Positions 7,500 to 16,357 of a stretch of DNA of 22,282 nt are shown here, piece by piece. The notes beneath the pieces were generated by a model that did no database searches, was not told the DNA's origin, and saw nothing but the letters and a program-made list of their open reading frames with translations. Position 1 is the stretch's first letter, and each line of letters opens with the position of its first letter. A program made the translations under genes and the position numbers. The DNA is taken from contig CAYRIF010000017.1 of the NCBI GenBank assembly GCA_964424205.1, forward strand, positions 1-22,282, read 5' to 3'. Origin of the DNA: CAYRIF01 sp964424205 (GTDB taxonomy: Bacteria; Bacteroidota; Bacteroidia; Cytophagales; Cyclobacteriaceae).

Positions 7500-9884
7500 A
7501 TGAAATTCCTAAAAAACACCCTTAAAGTATTAGTTGCACTGGTCGTAATTATTGGTATTGGATTATGGATATTTAGCAATAGTCTGAAGCCAACTTATAA
7601 TGGTAATCTCAAATTATCATCACTACAAGATGAGGTAACGGTTTACTATGATGCGCATGGAATTCCACATATCTATGCACAAAACCAGGTGGATGCCCAA
7701 AAGGCACTTGGGTATGTACATGCCCAGGATCGGTTATGGCAAATGGAATTGATGAGAAGAATAGCACCTGGTAGGTTGTCAGAAATTGTTGGTAATAAAA
7801 CAATAGAAACAGACAAGTTTTTTGCTGGATTAGGTATTGCGGAACACACTGCCGAGAGCATCGCAAAGCTAAATAAGAACAAGGAAGCATATAAATTGGC
7901 GATGGCATACCTTGATGGGGTCAATCAATTTATAGAAAATGGACCAACGCCCATTGAATATTATCTATTGGGAATAAAAAAAGAACCATTTCAGCTAGAA
8001 GACATGTACAATGTATTTGGGTATATGAGTTTCAGTTTTGCCATGGCACACAAAACTGATCCCCTACTCTCACACATACAAGAAAAACTTGGCAATGAGT
8101 ACCTCAAAGAATTAGGAATTGACATTAACCCAAACTCCCAATTAATCCATAATTACAATCCGCAAAAAGACGTAGGCAGTGATTTGACCGAAGCAGTTGC
8201 TACATTACTTGATAATCTTCCTGTTTCGCCGTTTATCGGCAGCAATAGTTGGGTGGTAGGACCTCAGAAAACTAAAAATGGCAAGGTAATATTTGAAAAT
8301 GATCCGCACATCGCATTTTCACAGCCATCGGTTTGGTATCAGGCACATATTCATACCCCTGATTATGAGATGTATGGTTTTTATTTAGCATTGACGCCCT
8401 ATCCATTGTTAGGACACAACCGCCATCATGCCTATGGCTTAACCATGTTTGAAAACGATGACATCGATCTTTTCCAAGAAGAAAATGATCCTAGCAATCC
8501 TCTAAAATACAAAACAGAAAACGGATATGTAGATTATGTAATCCGCAACAAAACAATCAAAGTAAAAGATGCAGCCGATATCAACTTTGACGTGAAAGTA
8601 AGCCGCCATGGTCCGATTATGAATGACCTAATCGCCACCATCGAAAATGACAGTCCGATTGCAATGGATTGGATCTACACTAAATTTGCAAGCAAAATAT
8701 TTGAGTCTTCCTACCGCATGACTCATGCTAAAAATATTGAGGCGTTTAAAAAAGGTGTAGCATTAATTCATGCACCTGGTCTTAATGTCATGTACGGAGA
8801 TGTGGATAATAATATAGGATGGTGGGCAGCAGGTAAATTATACCATAGAAGTGATAGCAGTAACACAAAATTGGTGATGAATGGCGAAAGCGGAACGAAT
8901 GAAATTTCTGAATACCTAGATTTCTCACAAAATCCACATGCCATTAATCCATCATGGAATTATGTCTATTCTGCGAATAACCAGCCGGATTCAATTGCAG
9001 GAAGTTTGTATCCAGGTTACTACTTGCCCGAAGATAGGGCAAAACGCATTGTCCAATTGCTAGCAACTAAAAATGATTGGACAAAAGAAAGTATTGCTAA
9101 AATGACCAATGATGTTACCTCATCTGTTACGCCATCAATAGTAAAAAACATGCTAACAAACCTTTCCAAAACAAATTTATCATCTCATGAAAAGAAAGCG
9201 CTCGCCATTCTGGAACGATGGGATGGGAGCAATAAATTGGAGGACGTCGCTCCTACAATCTATACCAAACTAATCTACTTAATATTCAAAAATACCTTCA
9301 GTGACGAATTGGGAGAGAAGGGTTTTGAACAATTCATGAAAACCAACATGAGGAAAAGAATGCATGCTGCACAAATAGCAAAAGAAAACTCAGTGTGGTG
9401 GGATGATAAAAACACAGACGCCATAAAAGAAAATAGAACAGCAATTTTCGACAAATCATTTCATGAAGCCATCAGTTCTTTAGAAAATCAATTAGGAAAT
9501 GACCTATCAGGATGGCAATGGAAAAAAGTGCACACCATAGAACACAAACATATGTTGGGTGAAGTAGAAGCTTTGAGAAACTTCTTTAATGTGGGTCCTT
9601 TTGAGATAATTGGTACGAATGAAGTAATCAACAATCAAATCTTTAAATTAAACGGTACTGGTGAATATCAAGTGCACGCAGGACCATCTACCAGAAGAAT
9701 AATAGATTTTTCTGATATTGAAAACAGTTTGGGTATTATTCCTACCGGGCAATCTGGCAATCCTTTTAGTAAATACTACAAGGACCAAGCACAACTATAC
9801 TTGGAAGGAAAGTTTGTGCCCATGATGCTTAATAAGGAAGCCATTATTAACAGCGCCGAAGGAAAATTGATTTTCACCAAGTAA
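7500..9884 (+). CDS. Penicillin acylase family protein (Ntn hydrolase), membrane-anchored
   Basis: This family cleaves amide bonds, for example in acyl-homoserine lactones or beta-lactam side chains, after self-processing into alpha and beta subunits. The natural substrate here is unknown. The 794 residues begin with one hydrophobic segment (about 8-26), acting as an anchor or uncleaved signal, which places the enzyme in the periplasm. The alpha part carries VYYDAHGIPHIYA and GYVHAQDRLWQMELMRR (about 71-87). The autoprocessing site is GSNSW at 247-251, making Ser248 the N-terminal nucleophile of the beta subunit. NVMYGDVDNNIGWWAAGKL is another family signature. The C-terminal region contains HAGPSTRRIIDF and PTGQSGNPFSKYY, also typical. 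The ATG at 7500 was chosen over an upstream TTG, which lies in the promoter box. Its stop lies 2 nt from the stop of the convergent polymerase gene. Confidence 0.93.
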   Translation: MKFLKNTLKVLVALVVIIGIGLWIFSNSLKPTYNGNLKLSSLQDEVTVYYDAHGIPHIYAQNQVDAQKALGYVHAQDRLWQMELMRRIAPGRLSEIVGNKTIETDKFFAGLGIAEHTAESIAKLNKNKEAYKLAMAYLDGVNQFIENGPTPIEYYLLGIKKEPFQLEDMYNVFGYMSFSFAMAHKTDPLLSHIQEKLGNEYLKELGIDINPNSQLIHNYNPQKDVGSDLTEAVATLLDNLPVSPFIGSNSWVVGPQKTKNGKVIFENDPHIAFSQPSVWYQAHIHTPDYEMYGFYLALTPYPLLGHNRHHAYGLTMFENDDIDLFQEENDPSNPLKYKTENGYVDYVIRNKTIKVKDAADINFDVKVSRHGPIMNDLIATIENDSPIAMDWIYTKFASKIFESSYRMTHAKNIEAFKKGVALIHAPGLNVMYGDVDNNIGWWAAGKLYHRSDSSNTKLVMNGESGTNEISEYLDFSQNPHAINPSWNYVYSANNQPDSIAGSLYPGYYLPEDRAKRIVQLLATKNDWTKESIAKMTNDVTSSVTPSIVKNMLTNLSKTNLSSHEKKALAILERWDGSNKLEDVAPTIYTKLIYLIFKNTFSDELGEKGFEQFMKTNMRKRMHAAQIAKENSVWWDDKNTDAIKENRTAIFDKSFHEAISSLENQLGNDLSGWQWKKVHTIEHKHMLGEVEALRNFFNVGPFEIIGTNEVINNQIFKLNGTGEYQVHAGPSTRRIIDFSDIENSLGIIPTGQSGNPFSKYYKDQAQLYLEGKFVPMMLNKEAIINSAEGKLIFTK

Positions 9885-9886
9885 AT

Positions 9887-11308
9887 TTAAAGATTAGTGA
9901 CAAAAGGTATTTTCTTCCGCAATGAGTGGAACATTAACTCTGTATAAAACATGATGAACATCACAATCATGCCAATCTGACCAATCGTACCTTTGTAATG
10001 AACAAAGTGGGTAAATCTACGATTGGCATTTGCGAGAAACATGAGAACGAGATACGTCATCACTAGCATGCCATACGTACTCAATTTATTATTATTTGTT
10101 TTGAATAATCGGCGATAATGTGTGAAGAAATAAAAATACATATATATAATGGTAAAAAAACCAATAATCCCGGTATTGTGTAACAAGCCGACCCAAAATC
10201 CTTCAGACCAATTATATTCCCAATCAATAATAAAAACACGCGGAACAAATGTGAAGTAACTTATAGCTTGATTAATAGAAAGATCAGATATCTTTCTATT
10301 AATACTCTTCGCATCTTCTAAAGAATCCACCGCTAACATAGATTCCATCCTTTCCATCAAAAATGCAGGTTGAATGATAACAATCGCAATCGCAATTAGA
10401 ATAAAATAAGCAATGATTTTAGTGTTCTTCTGCCATATTGAAACCATAATAAAACCCATGACAGTCCACACATAGGCCTGCCTAGATTGCGAAACTGCAA
10501 TAGCGGCCAAAAAAATTCCCATAGCAATGAGATATAATTTGCTATGTTTTGGCTCAAGAAACATTTTGATAAATGTGGCGAAAAATATAAAAACAAACAT
10601 CATTCCCCAATCATTTTTATGGCCAAAATGTTTACTATTCCACAAGTACAAGATATCAAAGCCAGGACCGAAAAATACTGCTTCTGGACGGATAGCAACC
10701 ATATACAGAATATTTAGAGCTTGCAATACTACAATAAATATAAAAGTATTATATAAATTATCCAGTTGTTTGAAGTTTAATTTGACATACGAAATAATAA
10801 AAAATGAAATAATAATTAGTTGATCGATGAATGATGCGATATAGTTTTTCAAACCTTTTGCTTCTTTCATACCTACAGATAATGGTTCATTCTGCAACTG
10901 CAACTGGACATAAGAGAAGAAAATAATTACTATCGTGCTAATCATCAAAAAATTAAAAGTTGATTTATCAAACTGTAATTTTCTTAATGATTGTCTTTTA
11001 ATACTTAAATAAAGAAATACAATAAAAACAAGTCTAGTCAACTTAACACCCCCTATTTCTTGACCCATTTCTCGAGTGACGATGGGTACAAAAATTACCA
11101 TTAACATTACTGCCACCGCATTGGCATAAGAAGTAAGCATGAAAATCATAAATACGATTGCCACTCCTAGACGTGGGGCTAATCCCATATCTCCATCTAC
11201 CACGATCCATGTTAACACATAAAGAATCGTCAAAAAAAACCATAAACTATAATTGATACCGCCAGTAACTTTATATTTTATATTGTCATTTGATAGTGCC
11301 TGAATCAT
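9887..11308 (-). CDS. O-antigen polymerase/ligase-like membrane protein (Wzy/WaaL type)
   Basis: This polytopic membrane protein of 473 residues has about ten to twelve hydrophobic segments over most of its length. Its order of helices and a large loop before the C-terminal helices resemble the O-antigen ligase/polymerase (Wzy_C) superfamily. The SQSRQAY motif just after a helix (about residues 274-280) is the conserved S-x-S-R element of that family. In this setting it most likely polymerises repeat units on the periplasmic face, as the last gene of the export block. It begins 9 nt after the stop of the flippase gene, so the two are probably cotranscribed. A WaaL-like ligase role cannot be excluded by sequence alone. 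Sequence identity in this family is low, so the functional call rests on motif, topology and context. Confidence 0.8.
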   Translation of the reverse strand: MIQALSNDNIKYKVTGGINYSLWFFLTILYVLTWIVVDGDMGLAPRLGVAIVFMIFMLTSYANAVAVMLMVIFVPIVTREMGQEIGGVKLTRLVFIVFLYLSIKRQSLRKLQFDKSTFNFLMISTIVIIFFSYVQLQLQNEPLSVGMKEAKGLKNYIASFIDQLIIISFFIISYVKLNFKQLDNLYNTFIFIVVLQALNILYMVAIRPEAVFFGPGFDILYLWNSKHFGHKNDWGMMFVFIFFATFIKMFLEPKHSKLYLIAMGIFLAAIAVSQSRQAYVWTVMGFIMVSIWQKNTKIIAYFILIAIAIVIIQPAFLMERMESMLAVDSLEDAKSINRKISDLSINQAISYFTFVPRVFIIDWEYNWSEGFWVGLLHNTGIIGFFTIIYMYFYFFTHYRRLFKTNNNKLSTYGMLVMTYLVLMFLANANRRFTHFVHYKGTIGQIGMIVMFIMFYTELMFHSLRKKIPFVTNL

Positions 11309-11317
11309 GCTAATAAG

Positions 11318-12886
11318 TTATTCAAAATTTGGCTTTAAATTATACACTTTCTCGATAAAAGGGGCGATTTTCTTACCAATTTTTGAAGAATTTCTCATTT
11401 TAATGATTACGAGCATGTCCCTATCGGTAAAAGGATGATACATGATTACTAATATGCCAGCCGCTAAAACATATAAAACCGATACCATACCTAAACGCCA
11501 AATATTGATAATAAAACTCTCTGTAAAATAGAATAATGCCACTAAAAAAAGGGAAATAAAAAGGTAGTTTTTAAACTCAGAAAATCTATATTCCATATGC
11601 GCTTTATTCTTCATTAAAAATAGCATTAATAAGTTCTTAAGAATTAATCCCAGCACTGTTGCCACCGCCACCCCTTCAATTCCAAAATATTTCATGCCCA
11701 AAAAGCCAGCGACCAAACTAAAAATTACCACTATCTTCCCTGCTAAAGCAATATCCATTCTTTCTTTAAGCTGTATGGTCATACCGACAGGAAAAAAAAG
11801 CGCTGTAAAGATGTAGTTAGACATAATGATACAAGTTACGGTATAGGCTGCTATATACTTTGGGTCAAATACAAATTCTATCACTTCTTTTCCGAATATA
11901 AAAAAATAAAGTGCCGGAAATGTAAGTAGGGGAAGCATGAATTTAATAATAAAATTAAACATGTGTACAAAATCTTCCTTGGTATGTTCTGAAGTGAATT
12001 TTTGAAAGAATAGTGGTCTTAAAACCGAGAAAAAATCTTTTAACGGTAAAATCTGGAACAGTATGTGATAAATTTTGAATGCAAAAGTATAGAGCCCTAA
12101 TAAGAAGGGATTGCCCATCGCCTTGATAATAAATACATCAGAATTTTCCTGAACGATATTGGCCCCCAACTCATTAAATACTGAATATAATCCAAATTTC
12201 ATCACGCGACTAGCAGATATATCACTTTCAATCACATCCGCTGTATTATGTGTTTTCATTGCCTTTTTATACTTAACCACCGCTACCACAAAGGAAGAAA
12301 TCCCATACAACATACCAATAGCTGCTTCTATATAAAGCATTAGGTTAATCGTTATTCGAGGCAAAAAATAGAGGTATAAAACAGATCTAAGTGCTGTTAC
12401 AATCATGTTAATAATCGCATATTGCTTGTGCAAAAGCATTGCTTTGATTAAAGCTTCAGTAATCACACGTGCAAACCGCCCAATGACATACGCCATAAAT
12501 GCAAGCAAGTATTTTTCGAAATCCATAAAGTTAAACAGATCTGCAAATGGCTTCTGAAAAAGATATAACAAAATAAGCAGCGCCGACAACCCAAAAATGG
12601 CAATGACAACGCCGTAGGTTACAAGTTTTTTAAACCTGCGATAATCTTTATTCTTGATGAGCTCAGGAATATAGCGGTCAAAAACGGAGGCGACTTGAGA
12701 AGCAGCAAAAATTTGAAAAATAAAGAACGATGCAATCAGGAAATTGAAAGTACCATAGATATCTATGTCAAGCTTGCGAATGACTAGAATAGTTACAATA
12801 ACCTGTAAGATCGAAAAGAAAACCTTGTTAATATAAACCCACGATGTGTTCTTAATTAAGATATTTACTTTTGAATTTTCTTGCAT
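11318..12886 (-). CDS. Wzx-type oligosaccharide flippase (MATE/MOP superfamily)
   Basis: This protein of 522 residues has roughly fourteen hydrophobic segments with the polysaccharide-biosynthesis (PST/Wzx) pattern. An N-terminal helix pair around NTSWVYINKVFFSILQVIVT is followed by the typical LDIDIYGTFNFL segment. The later helices contain PALYFFIFGKEVIEFVF and FGIEGVAVATVLGLI, both characteristic of the superfamily. It is expected to flip lipid-linked repeat units across the inner membrane for the neighbouring polymerase. It lies between the Wzc-like and Wzy-like genes, with 35 nt to the first and 8 nt to the second. Assignment to the MOP superfamily is firm. The exact substrate is not visible. 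Confidence 0.9.
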   Translation of the reverse strand: MQENSKVNILIKNTSWVYINKVFFSILQVIVTILVIRKLDIDIYGTFNFLIASFFIFQIFAASQVASVFDRYIPELIKNKDYRRFKKLVTYGVVIAIFGLSALLILLYLFQKPFADLFNFMDFEKYLLAFMAYVIGRFARVITEALIKAMLLHKQYAIINMIVTALRSVLYLYFLPRITINLMLYIEAAIGMLYGISSFVVAVVKYKKAMKTHNTADVIESDISASRVMKFGLYSVFNELGANIVQENSDVFIIKAMGNPFLLGLYTFAFKIYHILFQILPLKDFFSVLRPLFFQKFTSEHTKEDFVHMFNFIIKFMLPLLTFPALYFFIFGKEVIEFVFDPKYIAAYTVTCIIMSNYIFTALFFPVGMTIQLKERMDIALAGKIVVIFSLVAGFLGMKYFGIEGVAVATVLGLILKNLLMLFLMKNKAHMEYRFSEFKNYLFISLFLVALFYFTESFIINIWRLGMVSVLYVLAAGILVIMYHPFTDRDMLVIIKMRNSSKIGKKIAPFIEKVYNLKPNFE

Positions 12887-12921
12887 TTATTAAAAATATC
12901 TCCCTGAAAGGTTACTGCAAC

Positions 12922-15489
12922 CTATGATTTGCTATGCTTTGATTTTTTATTTTTTTCTTTACTGTTAGTATCTTTGCTTTTTTTTGTTACAGCCGCAGTT
13001 ATGGTTTTTATTTTATCCTTACCCCACATTTCTTTATCCCTACCAAAGTATTTTTTCCACCACCAAGGATTATCGTCAGGATCAACATAATAGCCATAGC
13101 CATACGTCATTCGTTTAAAACTCACATCATTAAACAATATGGCGATGTCTCTCACCTGACCTGTTGAGTACAAATGATCAATCTCCTTCACATGTGCTTT
13201 CAACGTAACATCTTGTCTTATCACAAAAATATTCACATCTGCCTTTGCCATTAGCTCAATCCCATCAGAAATTATGCCGATTGGTGGTGTATCCAAGATA
13301 ATATAATCATAATCACTTTTCAACTCTTGCAATAAAGAATCAAATTTATCTCCAATTAGTAATTCTGAGGGGTTGGGAGGAATTTTTCCAGATTTAATAA
13401 TGGCCAAGTTATCAAAATCAGTTTTTAAAATAACGTCCTGTTTCTTATATATTCCTGCCAAATAATCACTCAATCCTTTGGTTACATCATCATCAATGCC
13501 AAATTCCACGAAAGTGTTTTTTTTTCTCATGTCGGCATTTATATACAACACTTTTTTTCCAAAATTGGAAAATATATAACTTAGATTTTTTGCACAAAAT
13601 GTTTTACCTTCTCCACTAAATGAGGAAGTAACCAAGAAGGTAATACAACCTTGTTTCCCTTGCGTTAAATAACGTAAATTAGACCTTACCGATCTTATTG
13701 TTTCTGCGGTTGCAGATTTAGCATTTTCCTCAATAATTAATTCTCTGTTTGCTTTATTACCTGCCACCATTCCTAAAAATGGCATCGACGTAAATTTAGC
13801 AATGTCTTCCTTAGTGTTGACTTTGTCATTGAGCATGTCTGCAATAAATATAAATGCCATAGGAATTAGCAACCCAAGAAATAGCGCAATAGCATAGTTA
13901 AGCATGGGGCTTGGCTTGATAGGAAGCAACCCTTCAATTCTTGCGTCATCTATCAATCGATAATCTACTGTATTAGAAGCTCGTGCAATTCCAGCCTCCG
14001 CCTTTTTTTGCATCAAAAATAGATACAGGTTTTCTCGCAAATCGTAGGTTCGTTGAATATTTACAAATTCTCTTTCTGCTGTAGGCATGGCACGTAAAGA
14101 ATAATTTACTCTACTCAACCTAGAATTAAGATCATTTACTCTATACTCATTATTAAGTTTTAAGCTACTAATATCTTGTGCTATTTTTCCTTTAATTTGG
14201 CTTATTTTTCTACGGTTTTCTATGACATATGGATTGTCTGCCTCCATCAGCTTATTATCCAATTGCAGCTTGATCAATTCACTGACGGATGTATTCAATG
14301 AAGGGTCATTAATTCCTAAAGATGAAGGAGTAAAAATCTGTTCTAAATTATCATTTGATACATAACTGTTCAAATCTGACAAATATTTATTATTTAGCAT
14401 TAATTCAGAGCGATCCTTTTCCATTTGCTGGCTATTATCAAATAATTTTGAGCTTTCCTCAGAAAGACTAATCGGGGTATTAGTTCTTTTAAAACGTTCT
14501 AATTGATCCTCAATGGTTTTTAATGAGTCACTCATATTGATAATCTGCTCATTGATAAAGTCAATGGTTCTTAAGGCGATGTTGTTCTTTTCTTTCAACT
14601 CGTTGTCCATATAATTTCTTACCAGAACATCAAGAAAGTCTTTTGCTTTCTCAGGCGTGGTTCCTTCAATAGAAATATTTAATATAGACGATTCTTCGGA
14701 GGCAAGTGCTATATTAACTTTACTGCGGTAAACTTTTGCCAAGTCTTTATACTTACTAATTACAAACTGGACTTGATTATTGAAAGCCCTTCTGTTTTTT
14801 GTTTTATCAAAATCAATTTTAAAAGCAAATTTGTCTACTTTAACCACCTCTCCAAAGTGAAAGACCTTACCTTTAAATATATCCACCACTTTATTTTTTG
14901 ATTTATTGACAAGAAATAATTTAACCTTGTCAATAAAACTACTTTCTTCTATTTGTAAAGAATATGTTTTGTTATTGATTATATGGCACATGATTGGAAA
15001 ATTATACAGCACATTTTCCGTATAGCTTGGCAATGTCACCTTGATAGGGCTGTGCACATATAATTCAGCATTTTTTATATCTCCTTCCTTAAAATAAGAA
15101 ATATCGAGTTTCAAATCTCTTAGGGTTTTATCAATCAGGTTATATGACCTAAGTAAATAAGTCTCATTTTCGAGATTTGTAACATTTTTCCCAAATAGTT
15201 CATTCCCAAATAAATAATCCGAAGCAGACGTATTAGATTCCCGAGGTTCAGAAATCAAAAGCGATGTTTTTACAACATATACTGGTGTTGTATAGCGATT
15301 TAAAGAGTAAGCAATGGAAAAGGCAATGATTAGGCAGACGGTGATGATTTTCCAATTATCAATTATATGAAAAAAAATCTTTTTATAATCAAAATCATTA
15401 TCAAGTGCTTCTAACTCTTCCTGCGGTCTGGCCGGAGCAATCTGATGCCCATTACTATTCTGAAAATTATTTGCGTGTTGCTGATTCAA
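12922..15489 (-). CDS. Wzc-like polysaccharide co-polymerase with tyrosine autokinase domain
   Basis: This inner-membrane protein controls chain length and couples polymerisation to export. It has 855 residues. A Wzz-type N-domain has its first membrane helix at about 46-62. A long periplasmic helical region (about 290-500) ends with the GNVR-type segment PTAEREFVNIQRTYDLRENL (about 469-488). The second membrane helix is at about 528-550. The cytoplasmic BY-kinase domain has Walker A SFSGEGKT (623-630, Lys629), Walker A' NADMR (Asp653) and Walker B IILDTPP (Asp733). The C-terminal tyrosine cluster is Y796, Y798, Y800 and Y801. After it comes a tryptophan-rich NPWWWKK patch and a Lys/Ser-rich tail (about 830-855). 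It starts 5 nt downstream of the Wza-like gene, the order usual for wza-wzc pairs. Confidence 0.93.
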   Translation of the reverse strand: MNQQHANNFQNSNGHQIAPARPQEELEALDNDFDYKKIFFHIIDNWKIITVCLIIAFSIAYSLNRYTTPVYVVKTSLLISEPRESNTSASDYLFGNELFGKNVTNLENETYLLRSYNLIDKTLRDLKLDISYFKEGDIKNAELYVHSPIKVTLPSYTENVLYNFPIMCHIINNKTYSLQIEESSFIDKVKLFLVNKSKNKVVDIFKGKVFHFGEVVKVDKFAFKIDFDKTKNRRAFNNQVQFVISKYKDLAKVYRSKVNIALASEESSILNISIEGTTPEKAKDFLDVLVRNYMDNELKEKNNIALRTIDFINEQIINMSDSLKTIEDQLERFKRTNTPISLSEESSKLFDNSQQMEKDRSELMLNNKYLSDLNSYVSNDNLEQIFTPSSLGINDPSLNTSVSELIKLQLDNKLMEADNPYVIENRRKISQIKGKIAQDISSLKLNNEYRVNDLNSRLSRVNYSLRAMPTAEREFVNIQRTYDLRENLYLFLMQKKAEAGIARASNTVDYRLIDDARIEGLLPIKPSPMLNYAIALFLGLLIPMAFIFIADMLNDKVNTKEDIAKFTSMPFLGMVAGNKANRELIIEENAKSATAETIRSVRSNLRYLTQGKQGCITFLVTSSFSGEGKTFCAKNLSYIFSNFGKKVLYINADMRKKNTFVEFGIDDDVTKGLSDYLAGIYKKQDVILKTDFDNLAIIKSGKIPPNPSELLIGDKFDSLLQELKSDYDYIILDTPPIGIISDGIELMAKADVNIFVIRQDVTLKAHVKEIDHLYSTGQVRDIAILFNDVSFKRMTYGYGYYVDPDDNPWWWKKYFGRDKEMWGKDKIKTITAAVTKKSKDTNSKEKNKKSKHSKS

Positions 15490-15494
15490 AATTA

Positions 15495-16277
15495 CTATTT
15501 CTTTAAATTGTTAACATTCACATAAACTAAAACAACCGATGCTATTGTTGCCAATCCTGTAAAAATAAGCGAGAGGTTACTCGACTGATTTTGTCTGAAG
15601 TTCTTGGTTTTGAGAGGCGGTACCATTATTACGTCATTGGGGTGAATATAATAATAAGGCGACGCAATGACATCCTCTTTCAACACATTGACGATGGCTA
15701 TGGTAGAGACGTTATTCACTGTTCTGACTATTTTAATGTTTTCCCCGTCAGCGAAATCAGATAATCCTCCTCCCTTGCCAATTGCCTCTAATATGTTAAT
15801 CTGCCCATCATAGATAGAATACTTTCCCTGGGTTTTAACTTCTCCCAAAATGGAAAAATCAAAACTCACCAACCGCACATATACAGTGGGATTATTCAAA
15901 AGGGCTGCCACCAATCCTTTTATTTTTTCCTGCGCCTCTTTGACAGTCAATCCTTTTATTTGCACATCACCAATATGAGGCAATACGATATTACCATCTT
16001 TACCAATTAAGAAGCCAGTTAATAATGGATCCAATTTTTCGTTTTGCCTAGTTTCTAGGGACGACAAAACATTATACTCGCTTGCCGTTAAACTAGATAC
16101 ATTGATGGAAACCACGTCACCAGGCAGCAACTTATAGTCAAAATCTACTTGCGTTATTTTCTTTTCTTGCTTACTTCTATCTTCCCCTTCGTCACTTTGT
16201 AATAGTATGCGTTTATTGGTAGGAACGCATGCTCCTAAAAATCCGATAAGCAAAGCGAAAAGTATAAAATTCTTCAT
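15495..16277 (-). CDS. Wza-like polysaccharide export lipoprotein (OPX family)
   Basis: This is an outer-membrane polysaccharide export protein that works with the Wzc-like protein encoded 5 nt downstream. Its 260 residues begin with a lipoprotein signal with the lipidated cysteine at C17 (LGAC). A Poly_export domain follows (about 45-130, starting FDYKLLPGDVVSINV). One SLBB domain (about 138-215: FSILGEVKTQGKYSIYDG, with PNDVIMVPP) comes next. A hydrophobic C-terminal helix (about 233-255) ends the chain. It is shorter than E. coli Wza (about 379 residues), having one SLBB repeat, as is common in Bacteroidota. The C-terminal helix would span the outer membrane or an equivalent position. A -7 promoter box lies 43 nt upstream, so the export genes may be expressed on their own as well as from the upstream genes. 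Confidence 0.92.
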   Translation of the reverse strand: MKNFILFALLIGFLGACVPTNKRILLQSDEGEDRSKQEKKITQVDFDYKLLPGDVVSINVSSLTASEYNVLSSLETRQNEKLDPLLTGFLIGKDGNIVLPHIGDVQIKGLTVKEAQEKIKGLVAALLNNPTVYVRLVSFDFSILGEVKTQGKYSIYDGQINILEAIGKGGGLSDFADGENIKIVRTVNNVSTIAIVNVLKEDVIASPYYYIHPNDVIMVPPLKTKNFRQNQSSNLSLIFTGLATIASVVLVYVNVNNLKK

Positions 16278-16319
16278 AATTTATAAAAAGACAAGTGTAG
16301 TATGTGATTATTCCAACAT

Positions 16320-16327
16320 CAAAAATA
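16320..16327 (-). promoter_or_regulatory. -7 promoter box before the Wza-like gene
   Basis: The minus strand reads TATTTTTG here, an exact TAnnTTTG match, 43 nt before the ATG at 16277. It falls in the 80-nt gap after the GT4 gene, the largest non-coding gap between the GT4 gene and the end of the block. No convincing -33 element was found. It would separate an export operon (Wza, Wzc, Wzx, Wzy) from the modification genes. Confidence 0.45.
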
Positions 16328-16357
16328 ACCAATTTAAGATGAAAGGAGTAGTAATTT

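Noticed and set aside
9887..11308. Exosortase (XrtA-like), suggested by the similar gene neighbourhood
   Set aside because: The protein has the S-x-S-R element and topology of O-antigen polymerases/ligases, I found no exosortase Cys/Arg/His signature, and no PEP-CTERM protein is present.
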